Assembly: GCF_039540375.1 (NCBI RefSeq)
Contig: NZ_BAABEX010000007.1
Location: forward strand, 248,001-312,000
Direction: 5' to 3'
DNA from: Acidovorax_G lacteus
GTDB lineage: Bacteria > Pseudomonadota > Gammaproteobacteria > Burkholderiales > Burkholderiaceae_C
DNA: 64,000 nt
Both the position numbers and the translations under genes were made by a program. Numbering within the stretch: the first letter of the stretch is position 1; every line of letters starts with the position of its first letter. This document shows, one piece after another, positions 44,856-55,719 of the stretch. Under the pieces are notes generated by a model. It was not told where the DNA came from, searched no databases, and saw nothing but the letters and a program-made list of their open reading frames with translations.

Positions 44856-45668
44856 TTACGGATTGCAGCGCTCGCAGCGCGAGGCTGGCACGGTCTCGCG
44901 CAGCTTCTGCACCTCGGTATGGCCGCATCCCGGGCATTCCAGCAGTTGTGCGTGGGCGTTGCTGGTCGGGTGCCCGCAGCAGTCGCAGCGGGCCCCAGGC
45001 AGCAGCCGCACCGGGCCGAAGCCGCGCGCCCCACAGCCCGGGCAGCGCTGCGCAAGGCGCTGACCCAGTGCCACCCCAGCCCGGGCGATCGCCTGCATGC
45101 GCATCGGGTTGCGATGGGCGCGCAGGTCGGTTTCCATCCAGACCGGGCCATGGCGCAGCCCTTGCTCCAGTGCTAGGCGCAGTGCGTCGGCGTCGCGCAG
45201 GTTCTTGTTGAACACCGCTTCGCCCGGCTTGCCGACGACCACGCCCTGGGCCGGAAACCCGACCGACTGCGCAAATGCCACCCCTTCGGCCACGCTGGCC
45301 ACACTCTGTTGGCGCCAGCAGACTTCGGGGCCCTGGTGGGCCGCGTGCACCTGCACCTGCAGAAGGGCGTCGTACCAGACCACCACCTCGATGCCCCAAG
45401 GCACAGAGCCGAGATAGGGGTCTGGCCCGAAGCTGCCTTCGCTGCCCAGCCCGTACCGCGTGCCGTTGCGCTCGCAGGCGAGCCGGGCCTTGCGGGCCGC
45501 AGCCTCGACCTGCGTGCCTGCGCGTGCGGTTTCGCCGGTGAAGGTACCAAGCTGATCGGTGTCGTAGCCCTCATCAACCACCAGGCTCAGGCCCAACTCG
45601 CGGGCCAGGGGTTCGAGTGCCTCGGCCTTGCCGTGGAGGGTGAGAAGGGCGATCTGGTCAGGGTTCAT
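44856..45668 (-). CDS. DUF6671-like protein with two C-terminal zinc ribbons
   Basis: This 270-residue protein begins IALLTLHGKAEALEPLARELG, followed by GYDTDQLGTFTGE, then YGLGSEGSFGPDPYLGSVPWGIEV, a pattern I recall as DUF6671. The C terminus (about 205-270) has zinc-ribbon CxxC pairs: CPGCG with CDCCG, then CPGCGH with CERCNP. The function is unknown. Its start codon overlaps the isocitrate dehydrogenase stop as ATGA, so the two are translationally coupled. The acidic and Gly-rich central part looks enzymatic rather than DNA-binding. Confidence 0.7.
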   Translation of the reverse strand: MNPDQIALLTLHGKAEALEPLARELGLSLVVDEGYDTDQLGTFTGETARAGTQVEAAARKARLACERNGTRYGLGSEGSFGPDPYLGSVPWGIEVVVWYDALLQVQVHAAHQGPEVCWRQQSVASVAEGVAFAQSVGFPAQGVVVGKPGEAVFNKNLRDADALRLALEQGLRHGPVWMETDLRAHRNPMRMQAIARAGVALGQRLAQRCPGCGARGFGPVRLLPGARCDCCGHPTSNAHAQLLECPGCGHTEVQKLRETVPASRCERCNP

Positions 45669-47116
45669 CCGTGGACTGCGGCGTAGCCAGGCTGGCCGTC
45701 GAAGGTGTAGAGGTTTTCGGTTTTGACGATATCAAAACCGGCCTGGAGCAGGCGGCTCTGCAATTCGAGCACGTCTTCAAAACGCACATCGGCTGCAGGG
45801 TTGCGGAAGCGGCAGCGCCAGTGGTCCACACAGAAGGTTTCAGGAAAGCCGTCGGGCCAGACCTTCACGCCCCGGTTGGTGATGAGTTCCAGCCCCAGCG
45901 ATTCGAGGCCAAGAGGCGCCAGCGCATCCCCCAGATTGGCGGGCGTGCCATTGCGCCACTGCAAGAAAATGTCCACACCCACCAACCGCTTGCGTGCGGC
46001 GGCGCGGCGCTGCGGGGGCGCAATCACCAGTGGGGCTGCCGGCGCATAGGCCACGGCCTTGAGCCGCTGCGGTGCCTGGCCCATGCGGGCGATCACTGCG
46101 GAGGCAAATTCACGTGTTCCCACCAGTGCGGTGCTGGTGCCTGGGCGGTGGATGTCGGCGGTGTGCACGCCGTCTTCAAGCGTGCGCAGCCAGGCGTTTT
46201 GTACCCGCGTGGCCACATCGGCCTGGCCAATGTGCAGCAGCATCTGCACCGCGCCCTGTAGCAGGCCCGAGGGGTTGGCCACGTCCTTGCCCGCCAGGTC
46301 GGGCGCGCTTCCGTGAATGGCCTCGAACATGGCGCACTGATCGCCGATGTTGGCAGAGCCAGCCATGCCGATGGAGCCTGCGATCTGTGCCGCCACGTCG
46401 GACAGGATGTCGCCGTACAGGTTGGGCATGACGATGACGTCAAAGCGCTCGGGCGTGTCGGCAAGGCGTGCGGCACCGATGTCCACGATCATGCTGTCTC
46501 GGGCAATGTCCGGGTAGAGCGCGCCGATCTCGTCGAACACTTCATGGAACAGCCCGTCTGTCATCTTCATGATGTTGTCTTTGACGAAGCAGGTCACGCG
46601 CTTGCGGCCGTGCAGCCGGGCATACTCGAACGCGTAGCGCACGATGCGCTCGCAGCCCGGGCGCGTGATGAGCTTGAGGCACTGGTACACCTCTTCGGTC
46701 TGCCGGTGCTCGATGCCCGCGTAGAGGTCTTCTTCGTTCTCGCGCACGATCACCACGTCCATGCCCGGGTGCCGCGTGGGCACCATGGGTGCGAAGGCCG
46801 TGCAAGGCCGTACGTTGGCGAACAGGCCCAGCGATTTGCGCGTGCTCACGTTCAGGCTCTTGTAGCCCCCACCCTGTGGCGTTGAGATCGGAGCCTTGAG
46901 AAACACCTTGGTGCGGCGCAGCGAATCCCAGGCCGAAGGGGCGATGCCGCTCGCGTGACCGGCTAGGTACACCTTCTCGCCGACTTCAATGACTTCGGTC
47001 TGCAGGCGTGCGCCGGCCGCTTCGAGAATGCGCAGGGTGGCCTCCATGATGCTGGGGCCAATGCCGTCGCCGTAGGCCACGGTGATGGGGGTGGGCTGGG
47101 TGGCAGGGGTGGTCAT
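45665..47116 (-). CDS. Isocitrate dehydrogenase, long (Thermus-type), probably NAD-preferring
   Basis: This 483-residue beta-decarboxylating dehydrogenase oxidises isocitrate to 2-oxoglutarate. Residues 1-335 are the catalytic core (VAYGDGIGPSIMEAT, STRKSLGLFANVRPC, VIVRENEEDLYAGIEH, MPNLYGDILSDVAAQIAG), and about 150 further residues form the C-terminal extension seen in the Thermus enzyme. The cofactor loop reads HGSAPDLAGKDVANP. Asp273-Leu274 stand where NADP enzymes have Lys-Tyr and NAD enzymes Asp-Ile, so NAD is predicted. Start at 47116 (MTTPATQPTPITVAYGDG). It is divergent from a LysR gene, which may regulate it. Confidence 0.88.
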   Translation of the reverse strand: MTTPATQPTPITVAYGDGIGPSIMEATLRILEAAGARLQTEVIEVGEKVYLAGHASGIAPSAWDSLRRTKVFLKAPISTPQGGGYKSLNVSTRKSLGLFANVRPCTAFAPMVPTRHPGMDVVIVRENEEDLYAGIEHRQTEEVYQCLKLITRPGCERIVRYAFEYARLHGRKRVTCFVKDNIMKMTDGLFHEVFDEIGALYPDIARDSMIVDIGAARLADTPERFDVIVMPNLYGDILSDVAAQIAGSIGMAGSANIGDQCAMFEAIHGSAPDLAGKDVANPSGLLQGAVQMLLHIGQADVATRVQNAWLRTLEDGVHTADIHRPGTSTALVGTREFASAVIARMGQAPQRLKAVAYAPAAPLVIAPPQRRAAARKRLVGVDIFLQWRNGTPANLGDALAPLGLESLGLELITNRGVKVWPDGFPETFCVDHWRCRFRNPAADVRFEDVLELQSRLLQAGFDIVKTENLYTFDGQPGYAAVHG

Positions 47117-47228
47117 GTCGTTCTCCTGAGGGTGTTGTGAGGGGGCCTTGTGGGCTGACACGGATTGTTGAGGGCTCCGAGAATTTGTAAAAATAGATTT
47201 TCAAAAGCTTCATCATTTGCAAAAACCA

Positions 47229-48146
47229 ATGAAAAGCCGCCTTCACACCCGTCAGACCACTTTCCGCCAGCTGGAGATCTTCCTGGCTGTGGCCGACCGG
47301 CTCAGCGTGACGCAGGCCGCGCAGGCGCTGCACCTGGCGCAGCCCACGGTCTCGACCCAACTGTCCAAGCTGTCTGAAGCTCTGGGCGGAGCGCTCTTCG
47401 AGCAGATCGGCAAGCAGCTTTATCTGACCGACCTGGGGCATGAGTTGCAGATCAGTTGCCGCGACCTGTTCCAGGTGCTGGACCGTTTGGAAATGCGCCT
47501 GGCGGAGCGGGCCGGGCTGTCGGTGGGGCGTTTGCGTCTGGGCGTGGTGACCACGGCCAAATACCTGGTGCCGGGCATGCTGGGCCCGTTCTGCAAGGCC
47601 CATCCACGCGTGGAGGTGGAGTTTCAGGTCGGCAACCGGTCGGAGATTCGCGAGCGCCTGCAGGCCAATCTCGACGACCTGTATGTGTTCAGCCACCCCC
47701 CGCATGAACTGGACATCGAAGCCGAGCCGCTGGCCGACAACCCGCTCGTGGTGATTGCGCCCAGCGAGCACGCCCTCGCCAAGCGCGGCGCCCTGACCTG
47801 GGACGACGTCGCGGCCGAGCGCCTTCTGATACGCGAGGCTGGCTCAGGCACCCGCCACGCGATCGAGCGCTATCTGGAGTCGCGGGGCTGGCAGGCGCCA
47901 CACCGCATCACAATCGCCAGCAACGAGGCCATCAAGGAAGCGGTGACCGCGGGGCTGGGTCTGGCCATCCTGAGCCGACTGACCCTGCGCCACATGGCGC
48001 CGGGCAACCTGGTCGAACTGCCGGTGGAGGGATTTCCGATTCCGAACCGCTGGTATGTGGTCACGCCCCGCGGCAAGCAACTGTCACCGATTGCCGCGCG
48101 TTTTCGGCAATACATGCTGGAGCAGCGCCACGGCTCGGCAGGCTGA
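47229..48146 (+). CDS. LysR-family regulator, CbbR/CysB-like
   Basis: This protein of about 305 residues has the HTH near residues 20-60 (VADRLSVTQAAQALHLAQPTVSTQLSKLSEALG) and the effector domain from GRLRLGVVTTAKYLVPGMLG, which resembles CbbR-type proteins. I chose the ATG at 47229 (MKSRLHTRQTTFRQLE); a TTG at 47217 would add four residues. It diverges from the isocitrate dehydrogenase gene with 112 bases between the starts, an AT-rich interval unlike its surroundings (AAAAATAGATTTTCAAAAGC), which is a likely shared control region. Confidence 0.9.
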   Translation: MKSRLHTRQTTFRQLEIFLAVADRLSVTQAAQALHLAQPTVSTQLSKLSEALGGALFEQIGKQLYLTDLGHELQISCRDLFQVLDRLEMRLAERAGLSVGRLRLGVVTTAKYLVPGMLGPFCKAHPRVEVEFQVGNRSEIRERLQANLDDLYVFSHPPHELDIEAEPLADNPLVVIAPSEHALAKRGALTWDDVAAERLLIREAGSGTRHAIERYLESRGWQAPHRITIASNEAIKEAVTAGLGLAILSRLTLRHMAPGNLVELPVEGFPIPNRWYVVTPRGKQLSPIAARFRQYMLEQRHGSAG

Positions 48147-48166
48147 GCTGCAGAGGCGGGCGGGTT

Positions 48167-48388
48167 TCAGGCCCAGGTATCCACCTGTGTGCCGAGTGGA
48201 CCACTGGCAGCGGACGTTGTCGATGGCACCGGCGTGGCAGCGGCCAGGGCGTCTAGCATCACGGTGGCGCTGGCCTCCTGCATGTCCAGGGTACGACGCA
48301 GCACAGCCGTTTGAACGGCGTCGGCCTGCCGGGCTTGGTTCAGCTGGACGGCGGTGTTGACGATGCGGTTGACCAGGGAGGTGTCCAT
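48167..48388 (-). CDS. YjfB-family putative motility protein
   Basis: This 73-residue protein begins MDTSLVNRIVNTAVQLNQAR, and AVQTAVLRRTLDMQEASATVML is the core of the YjfB family, small proteins first named as putative motility factors in Bacillus. The C-terminal third is Ala/Pro/Thr-rich and probably flexible. The function is not established. It is transcribed in the direction of the YigZ-like gene upstream (85 bases away) and convergent with the LysR gene (20 bases). Confidence 0.78.
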   Translation of the reverse strand: MDTSLVNRIVNTAVQLNQARQADAVQTAVLRRTLDMQEASATVMLDALAAATPVPSTTSAASGPLGTQVDTWA

Positions 48389-48473
48389 GGGAGCCTCTAA
48401 GAGCGGGATACCGGGTTATCGGCACGCACCGCGCATCCCTGAACCCCTCCGCTGCGCGGGTGCCGCCCGCACG

Positions 48474-49067
48474 TCAGCGCTCGGCGGCCTGCCACACCAG
48501 TCGGCCCTGTCCTGCTTCGTCCAAGCGCGCGCGCAGCGCGGCCGCCTGGTCGTCGGCCACGCGCAGCCGCGCCGTGACCAGGCTGCCATGGTTCACCTCG
48601 ATCAGCACAGCGCCCACGGCGTCGCATTCCCGCCGCAGCAGGCCCTCAAAGGCATAGGGCAGGGTGCAGGCCCACTCATGCTGGCGTTGCAAGGCCACTT
48701 TCGGTGCCTGCAGCAAGGCCTGCGCCACGGTGTCGGTGTAGGCGCGCACCAGCCCGCCCGCGCCCAGCTTCACGCCGCCAAAATAGCGCACCACCGTGGC
48801 CAGCACGCCTTCCAGATCTTGGTGGCGCAGCACATCCAGCATGGGGCGACCAGCCGTGCCGCTGGGCTCTCCGTCGTCCACCGCCGCCGACTGTCCACCC
48901 GCCAGCAGGGCCCAGCAGACATGTGCAGCGCCCGGATGCTCCCGCCGCAGGCGTTCCACCACATGCTGCGCCGCCGTACGGTCGGGCACCGGCTGCACGC
49001 AACCGATGAAGCGGCTTTTCTTGATCAGCAGTTCGCTGTAGGCCGGGCCGGCGAGGGTCTGGCGCAT
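48474..49067 (-). CDS. yigZ: IMPACT/YigZ family protein
   Basis: This 197-residue protein has the UPF0029/IMPACT fold. The N-terminal domain has SELLIKKSRFIGCVQPVPD, HVCWALLAGG and the signature DDGEPSGTAGRPMLDVL, followed by VVRYFGGVKLGAGGLVRAYTDTV. The C-terminal DUF1949-like domain follows. The function is poorly defined (proline dipeptidase claims exist for relatives, and eukaryotic IMPACT regulates translation). It starts 6 bases after the GNAT gene and is co-transcribed with it. Confidence 0.9.
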   Translation of the reverse strand: MRQTLAGPAYSELLIKKSRFIGCVQPVPDRTAAQHVVERLRREHPGAAHVCWALLAGGQSAAVDDGEPSGTAGRPMLDVLRHQDLEGVLATVVRYFGGVKLGAGGLVRAYTDTVAQALLQAPKVALQRQHEWACTLPYAFEGLLRRECDAVGAVLIEVNHGSLVTARLRVADDQAAALRARLDEAGQGRLVWQAAER

Positions 49068-49073
49068 GGCTGC

Positions 49074-49622
49074 TCAGGCGCGTGGGTGCAGGGTCTTGGC
49101 CATCAGCACGCTGCGGTAATTGGTCAGGGGCCGCCAGTCGCAGTGGCCCACAACGCCATAGCCCCAGGCTTCGTACATGGAGATGAGGCCGTGCGCGTCT
49201 TCCGAGGTGTCGAGCGCCAGCTTTCGCGCTCCTTCCAGGCGGGCCACTTCGGCCACCCGGTCGTGCACCCAACGTCCCAGACCGCTGCCCTGATGTCCCG
49301 GCGCGATGCAGAACTGCGTAAGGCTCCAGACGTCAGATTCGCGGTACAGCGGTACATCGGAGGCTGGTTGCGGGCCGCGCAGGGTGATGGTGCCTGCAAG
49401 CGCCCCGTTGACCCAGACGCCCCAGGCCAGGCCGGATGCCAAGCGCTTTCGGGTGTCGTCGGCGCTCTGGTGCGAGCCCCAGTAGCGCAGCCCTCTCGCG
49501 GCATGGGGCGCATAGGCTGCGTGGATCAGGGACGTCAGCGCGTCCACGTCGTCGTCCGGCTGCCAGGGCCTCAGCCAAGCCGCTGCGCCCGAGCGCAGGG
49601 TGTGCGTGTGCGACAGCGTCAC
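49074..49622 (-). CDS. GNAT-family N-acetyltransferase
   Basis: This 182-residue acetyltransferase starts at GTG, which overlaps the stop of the preceding GNAT gene (GTGA). Acetyl-CoA-binding motif A is LTQFCIAPGHQGSGLGRWVHDRV and motif B is LDTSEDAHGLISMYEAWGYGVVG. RPWQPDDDVDALTSLIHAAYAPHAARGLRY at the N terminus is the family's first helix pair. The substrate is unknown. The translational coupling to another GNAT suggests they act together or on the same molecule. Confidence 0.87.
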   Translation of the reverse strand: MTLSHTHTLRSGAAAWLRPWQPDDDVDALTSLIHAAYAPHAARGLRYWGSHQSADDTRKRLASGLAWGVWVNGALAGTITLRGPQPASDVPLYRESDVWSLTQFCIAPGHQGSGLGRWVHDRVAEVARLEGARKLALDTSEDAHGLISMYEAWGYGVVGHCDWRPLTNYRSVLMAKTLHPRA

Positions 49623-50236
49623 CGCAGGCCCTTTTTCGGGGTCGCTGGTGCCCGAAGCCGCAGCGACCAGGTCTCGCCCACGAGTTCCTGGCCAAAATCT
49701 GCGTAGGGCTCAGACCGATCCAGCACAAATCCACGTCGCGCGTACAGCGCGCGGGCGGTGTGCAGACACTCGTTCGTCCAGAGCACCATGCGGTGGTAGC
49801 CCTGCGCTTGCGCAAAGGCGATGCAGGTGTCCGTGAGACGCGCACCCAGGCCCATGCCCCTAGCGTCGGGCGTGACCAGCAGCAAGCGCAGCTGGGCTGT
49901 GCGAGCGCTTTTACGCACCACAAAGGCGCAGCCCACGCGGCGACCGTCGCATTCCGCGATCCAGGCGCCTTCGCAGCGGGGGTCGAAGCGGCGCAGCAGG
50001 CGCGCGCCGATGTCTGCGACCAGCGCTTCAAAGCGGCTGTCCCAGCCGTACTCTGCGTGGTAGAGGCGGCCATGCTCAGAAATCACCCACCCCATGTCGC
50101 CCGGCTGAAGGCTGCGCAGTTCGGGCGAGGGAGCGATCGGTGAGGACGAGGGCGCTGTCACGGCAGGACGGGTCAAGAGAACTCCACTGGGGGCGAGTTC
50201 TCCATTGTCGGCCAACCCCAGGCCTTGTGGGTGCAT
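49619..50236 (-). CDS. GNAT-family N-acetyltransferase
   Basis: This 205-residue acetyltransferase has acetyl-CoA motif A as LLLVTPDARGMGLGARLTDTCI and a second signature VLWTNECLHTARALYARRGF. The segment LRSLQPGDMGWVISEHGRLYHAEYGWD matches the GNAT half of MarR-GNAT fusion regulators, but the MarR half is missing. Its first 35 residues (MHPQGLGLADNGE...) are low-complexity, so the true start could be further in. It is the upstream gene of the pair and divergent from ygiQ with 90 bases between. Confidence 0.82.
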   Translation of the reverse strand: MHPQGLGLADNGELAPSGVLLTRPAVTAPSSSPIAPSPELRSLQPGDMGWVISEHGRLYHAEYGWDSRFEALVADIGARLLRRFDPRCEGAWIAECDGRRVGCAFVVRKSARTAQLRLLLVTPDARGMGLGARLTDTCIAFAQAQGYHRMVLWTNECLHTARALYARRGFVLDRSEPYADFGQELVGETWSLRLRAPATPKKGLR

Positions 50237-50276
50237 GGTGGCGCAGCAGCATTTTCAGGGGGGGCGCCGTAAAATC

Positions 50277-50289
50277 GAGGGTTACCCTC
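50277..50289. promoter_or_regulatory. Short palindrome in the ygiQ leader
   Basis: GAGGGT-T-ACCCTC is a perfect 6+1+6 palindrome at 50277-50289, just after a TAAAAT that could be a -10 hexamer, and 38 bases before the ygiQ start. It could be an operator or a small 5'-UTR hairpin. Confidence 0.35.
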
Positions 50290-50326
50290 TACACCGCAGT
50301 GCCCGCGGACGGCACGCCCCACGACC

Positions 50327-52795
<2,469 letters not shown>

Positions 52796-53199
52796 AGCAC
52801 CGGCGGATGGCGGCAGTGCCGTTGTCCGCAAACGGCAGCGCTTGTGTGGCCGCAATACCCGTCAGATCGGGGCATGGGGACCGACGGCCATCTGCAAAAC
52901 CGCTCGGCTTGCGGTCTGTGGCGTTGTGCTGATCGCTTTTTGCGGTGGCGTGCAGCAGGGCTTGTGCGCTTTGCATATCGCCTGGCCTGCGCTTCGGCAC
53001 GGTGCAGCCCGAAGCGGTGCGCAGGACAGAATGCACATCGGCACTACGGTCTTGCAGGCGTTGAGCGTTCATGGGGGCTCGCAGCGGCCTCCGGGCGCGG
53101 AGTCTTTCCAGGCCGCGCGAGTGCGCGTGGGCCCCAGTGTTGGCGAGAGCAAGCCCATCGCCAGCGCGTTGCCTGCCGCCCACACCCCGGCGGACGGCC
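52796..53199. other. Intergenic region between ygiQ and a convergent CoA-transferase gene
   Basis: About 400 GC-rich bases with no credible gene. One hairpin, TGCCGTT (52817-52823)/AACGGCA (52831-52837) with a 7-base loop, lies about 20 bases after the ygiQ stop and may serve as its terminator, though no T-run follows. Nothing else recognisable. Confidence 0.55.
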
Positions 53200-54090
53200 C
53201 TACGGCAACGTGTGCAGGGGAATGTCGTGCGCCTCGGCCAGAGCCTGCAGGGCCGCGCAGGTGTGTCCAGCCAGAAAAGAGGCGATGGCTGCGTGGGTGG
53301 CCGGTGCGCGCATGTGGTCCGCATCCCCCCGCTCGGGCAGGCCGGCGACTTGGCACAGCCGAGCTGCAAAGTGGGGCTCCAGCGCTGCCACGGCCACCCG
53401 GCCGTCGGCGCAAGGGTACACGCGGTAGCCAGCGTGCTGACCGCCGATGTCGGCTTCTGGCGTGGTCAGCCGCCACTGGCGGGGCAGGGCCAGCCACTGC
53501 GCGGCCTCGGACAGCGCCACTTCAATGCACACCCCCAGGCCCTGTTGGGCGCGCGCCAGCTGCGCTTGCAACACCGCCTCGCTGGCCATGAGCGCTCCAC
53601 CCATGTCGGCGTACAGCGTGGGAGGAAGCACAGTGCCTGGCACCAGATCGGCTTCGGCCAGGTAGGTCAGGTCGTGGCCTGGCTCCTCGGCGCGGGCGCC
53701 GGGTGCGCCCACGATGCGCACCAGCGACAGTTGCGGGTGGCGCGCTTGCAGCATCGCCCAGCCCAGGCCCAGCTTGTCGAGCGCAGACGGCCGGAAGGAT
53801 GTGATCAGCACATCGGTCTGCGCCAGTTCGGCCTGCAGCGTGGCCTGGCCCTCGGATGTTTTGAGGTGGGCCTGCACGGTGCGCACGCCCGCGTGCAGCG
53901 CGGTATAGGCCGCCGGGCTGTACTGGGCCATCGGGTCGGCGCTGGCGGCGGTGGGCGGTGCCGGGGGCTCCAGTTTGGTGCAGGTGGCTCCCATGCGGGC
54001 GCAGCGCAGCAGCGCGGCAGGGCCGGGCAGGTTGAGTGCCAGGCTGAGCACGCGCACGCCGCGCAGGGGTTGGAGTGGGGCAAGGGTCAT
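53200..54090 (-). CDS. Class III CoA-transferase family protein (CaiB/BaiF, racemase-like, short)
   Basis: This 296-residue protein is of the CaiB/BaiF CoA-transferase family. LRGVRVLSLALNLPGPAALLRCARMGATCTKLEPP is the N-terminal CoA-binding block. TSFRPSALDKLGLGWAML and GHDLTYLAEADL are like the alpha-methylacyl-CoA racemase segment with its catalytic Asp. Family members are usually 360-400 residues, so about 60-100 C-terminal or interior residues are missing compared with the norm. The substrate is unknown. The ATG at 54090 (MTLAPLQPLRGVRV) is well placed. Confidence 0.85.
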   Translation of the reverse strand: MTLAPLQPLRGVRVLSLALNLPGPAALLRCARMGATCTKLEPPAPPTAASADPMAQYSPAAYTALHAGVRTVQAHLKTSEGQATLQAELAQTDVLITSFRPSALDKLGLGWAMLQARHPQLSLVRIVGAPGARAEEPGHDLTYLAEADLVPGTVLPPTLYADMGGALMASEAVLQAQLARAQQGLGVCIEVALSEAAQWLALPRQWRLTTPEADIGGQHAGYRVYPCADGRVAVAALEPHFAARLCQVAGLPERGDADHMRAPATHAAIASFLAGHTCAALQALAEAHDIPLHTLP

Positions 54091-54220
54091 GGCAACGCGG
54101 ATCGAAGGGTGGGGCGCATCCCACGCCAAGGCGCGGATGCGGTGGAGCCGACGCGTTATACCGGAGTGGGCTTGCAGACAGCGGACGCGCCGACGCCTTG
54201 CACCGGCGCACCGGCAAGCC

Positions 54221-54279
54221 TTTGCTATTAAATCAATAGCTGCTCGTGCTTGATTTATAAGCACGAGCGCCCTAAAAGA
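54221..54279 (+). repeat. Dispersed intergenic hairpin repeat, copy B
   Basis: The best-preserved copy. TTTGCTATTAAATCAATAGC is followed by a perfect 10-bp stem GCTCGTGCTT (54242-54251)/AAGCACGAGC (54259-54268) with a 7-base loop, and an A-rich end CCCTAAAAG. It lies between the CoA-transferase gene and the aminotransferase terminator. Confidence 0.85.
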
Positions 54280-54340
54280 CCTTGAAGCCTTCTGGGCTGT
54301 GGTGCGCTGCGTGCGCGTGTCTGCTGCGTACGGTACACAG

Positions 54341-54378
54341 CAAAACGCCCCGGGCCGCGGGGGCGGCAGCGGGGCGCT
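54341..54378 (-). terminator. GC-rich hairpin after the aminotransferase gene
   Basis: On the minus strand GCGCCCCGC pairs imperfectly with GGGGCGTTTT; ACGCCCC (54344-54350) faces GGGGCG (54370-54375) on the plus strand, across a GC-rich loop. A short T-run (TTTT) follows on the minus strand. Plausible terminator for the aspC/tyrB-like gene, which ends 40 bases before it. Confidence 0.5.
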
Positions 54379-54417
54379 TCACAGGCTGGGCGGGGCTGCA
54401 GCGCCCCTGGGCCGTGC

Positions 54418-55614
54418 TTACATCACCTTGGCAATCGCCTGACAGACGTAGTCGATGTTCTTGCTGTTGAGCGCAGCCACGCACATGCGGCCGGTGTCGG
54501 TGCCGTAGACGCCGAACTCGCTGCGCAGGCGCACCATCTGGTCCTTGGACAGGCCGGAGTAGCTGAACATGCCGATCTGCGTGGTGATGAAGGACATGTC
54601 CTGCTGCACGCCCGCGGCCTTGAGGCCGTCCACCAGCTTTTGGCGCATGGCCTTGATGCGCACGCGCATCTCGCCCAGCTCCTTTTCCCACAGGGCACGG
54701 AGTTCGGGGTTGTTCAGCACCGCCGCCACGACCGCGCCGCCGTGCGTGGGCGGGTTGCTGTAGTTCGTGCGGATCACGATCTTGAGCTGGCTCAGCACGC
54801 GGCCGGCTTCTTCCTTGTCGGCGCACAGCACCGACAGCGCACCCACGCGCTCACCGTAGAGGCTGAAGCTCTTGGAGAAGCTGGTCGAGACGAAGAAGTT
54901 CAGGCCTGCGGCCACGAACTTCTGGATCACGGCGCCGTCTTCGGCGATGCCGTGGCCAAAGCCCTGGTAGGCCATGTCGAGGAAGGGCGTGAGGCCCTTG
55001 GCCTTGACGGCGGCGATCACCTGGTCCCACTGCGCGGGCGTGATGTCGTAGCCCGTGGGGTTGTGGCAGCAGGCGTGAAGCACCACGATGGTGCCCGGAG
55101 CGGCCGCGTTCAGGCTGGCCAGCATGCCGTCAAAGTTCACGCCGCGCGTGGCGGCATCGTAGTAAGCGTAGGTGTCGACCGTGAAGCCTGCGTTGGTGAA
55201 CAGGGCCCGGTGGTTTTCCCAGCTCGGATCGGAGATCAGGACGGTGGCGCTCGGGCTCACCTTCTTGAGGAAGTCGGCACCGATCTTCAGGCCGCCCGTG
55301 CCACCGATGGCTTGCACCGTGGCCACGCGCCCCGAGGTGACGGGCTCGGAGTCGGCACCGAACACCAGACCTTTGACGGCGTTGTCGTATGCGGCGATAC
55401 CGTCGATGGGAAGATAGCCGCGGGCGGCAGGCTTGTCCATCATGGCCTTCTCGGCGGCCTGCACGCACTGCAGCAGGGGCAGCTTGCCGTTGTCGTCGAA
55501 ATACACACCCACGCCCAGGTTCACCTTGTGGGGGTTGGTGTCGGCTGCGAATTGTTCATTCAGGCCCAGGATCGGATCCCGGGGGGCCATTTCGACGGAG
55601 GAAAACAAAGACAT
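54418..55614 (-). CDS. Aromatic amino acid / aspartate aminotransferase (TyrB/AspC family)
   Basis: This 398-residue PLP-dependent class I aminotransferase has the PLP lysine in STSFSKSFSLYGERVGAL. VNLGVGVYFDDNGKLPLLQCVQAAE at the N terminus, VLHACCHNPTGYD and LDMAYQGFGHG are hallmarks of the AspC/TyrB subgroup that transaminates aspartate and aromatic acids with 2-oxoglutarate. Sequence alone does not separate AspC from TyrB. The ATG at 55614 (MSLFSSVEMAPRDPILGL) is the family-typical start. It is divergent from uvrB with 105 bases between the starts. Confidence 0.94.
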   Translation of the reverse strand: MSLFSSVEMAPRDPILGLNEQFAADTNPHKVNLGVGVYFDDNGKLPLLQCVQAAEKAMMDKPAARGYLPIDGIAAYDNAVKGLVFGADSEPVTSGRVATVQAIGGTGGLKIGADFLKKVSPSATVLISDPSWENHRALFTNAGFTVDTYAYYDAATRGVNFDGMLASLNAAAPGTIVVLHACCHNPTGYDITPAQWDQVIAAVKAKGLTPFLDMAYQGFGHGIAEDGAVIQKFVAAGLNFFVSTSFSKSFSLYGERVGALSVLCADKEEAGRVLSQLKIVIRTNYSNPPTHGGAVVAAVLNNPELRALWEKELGEMRVRIKAMRQKLVDGLKAAGVQQDMSFITTQIGMFSYSGLSKDQMVRLRSEFGVYGTDTGRMCVAALNSKNIDYVCQAIAKVM

Positions 55615-55719
55615 GAAGTGCTTTCGAAGGTTGTCAGTAGCGAAGAAACCGGGCCTGGTGTACCGTGCCGAGTTCCGCAAATTTTAACGGGCCGTGCGCT
55701 GGCCCCGTTGACGCTTCCT

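Noticed and set aside
45665..47116. 3-isopropylmalate dehydrogenase
   Set aside because: The Thermus-type C-terminal extension and the substrate loop STRKSLGLFANVRP fit isocitrate dehydrogenase; leuB is shorter (~360 residues).
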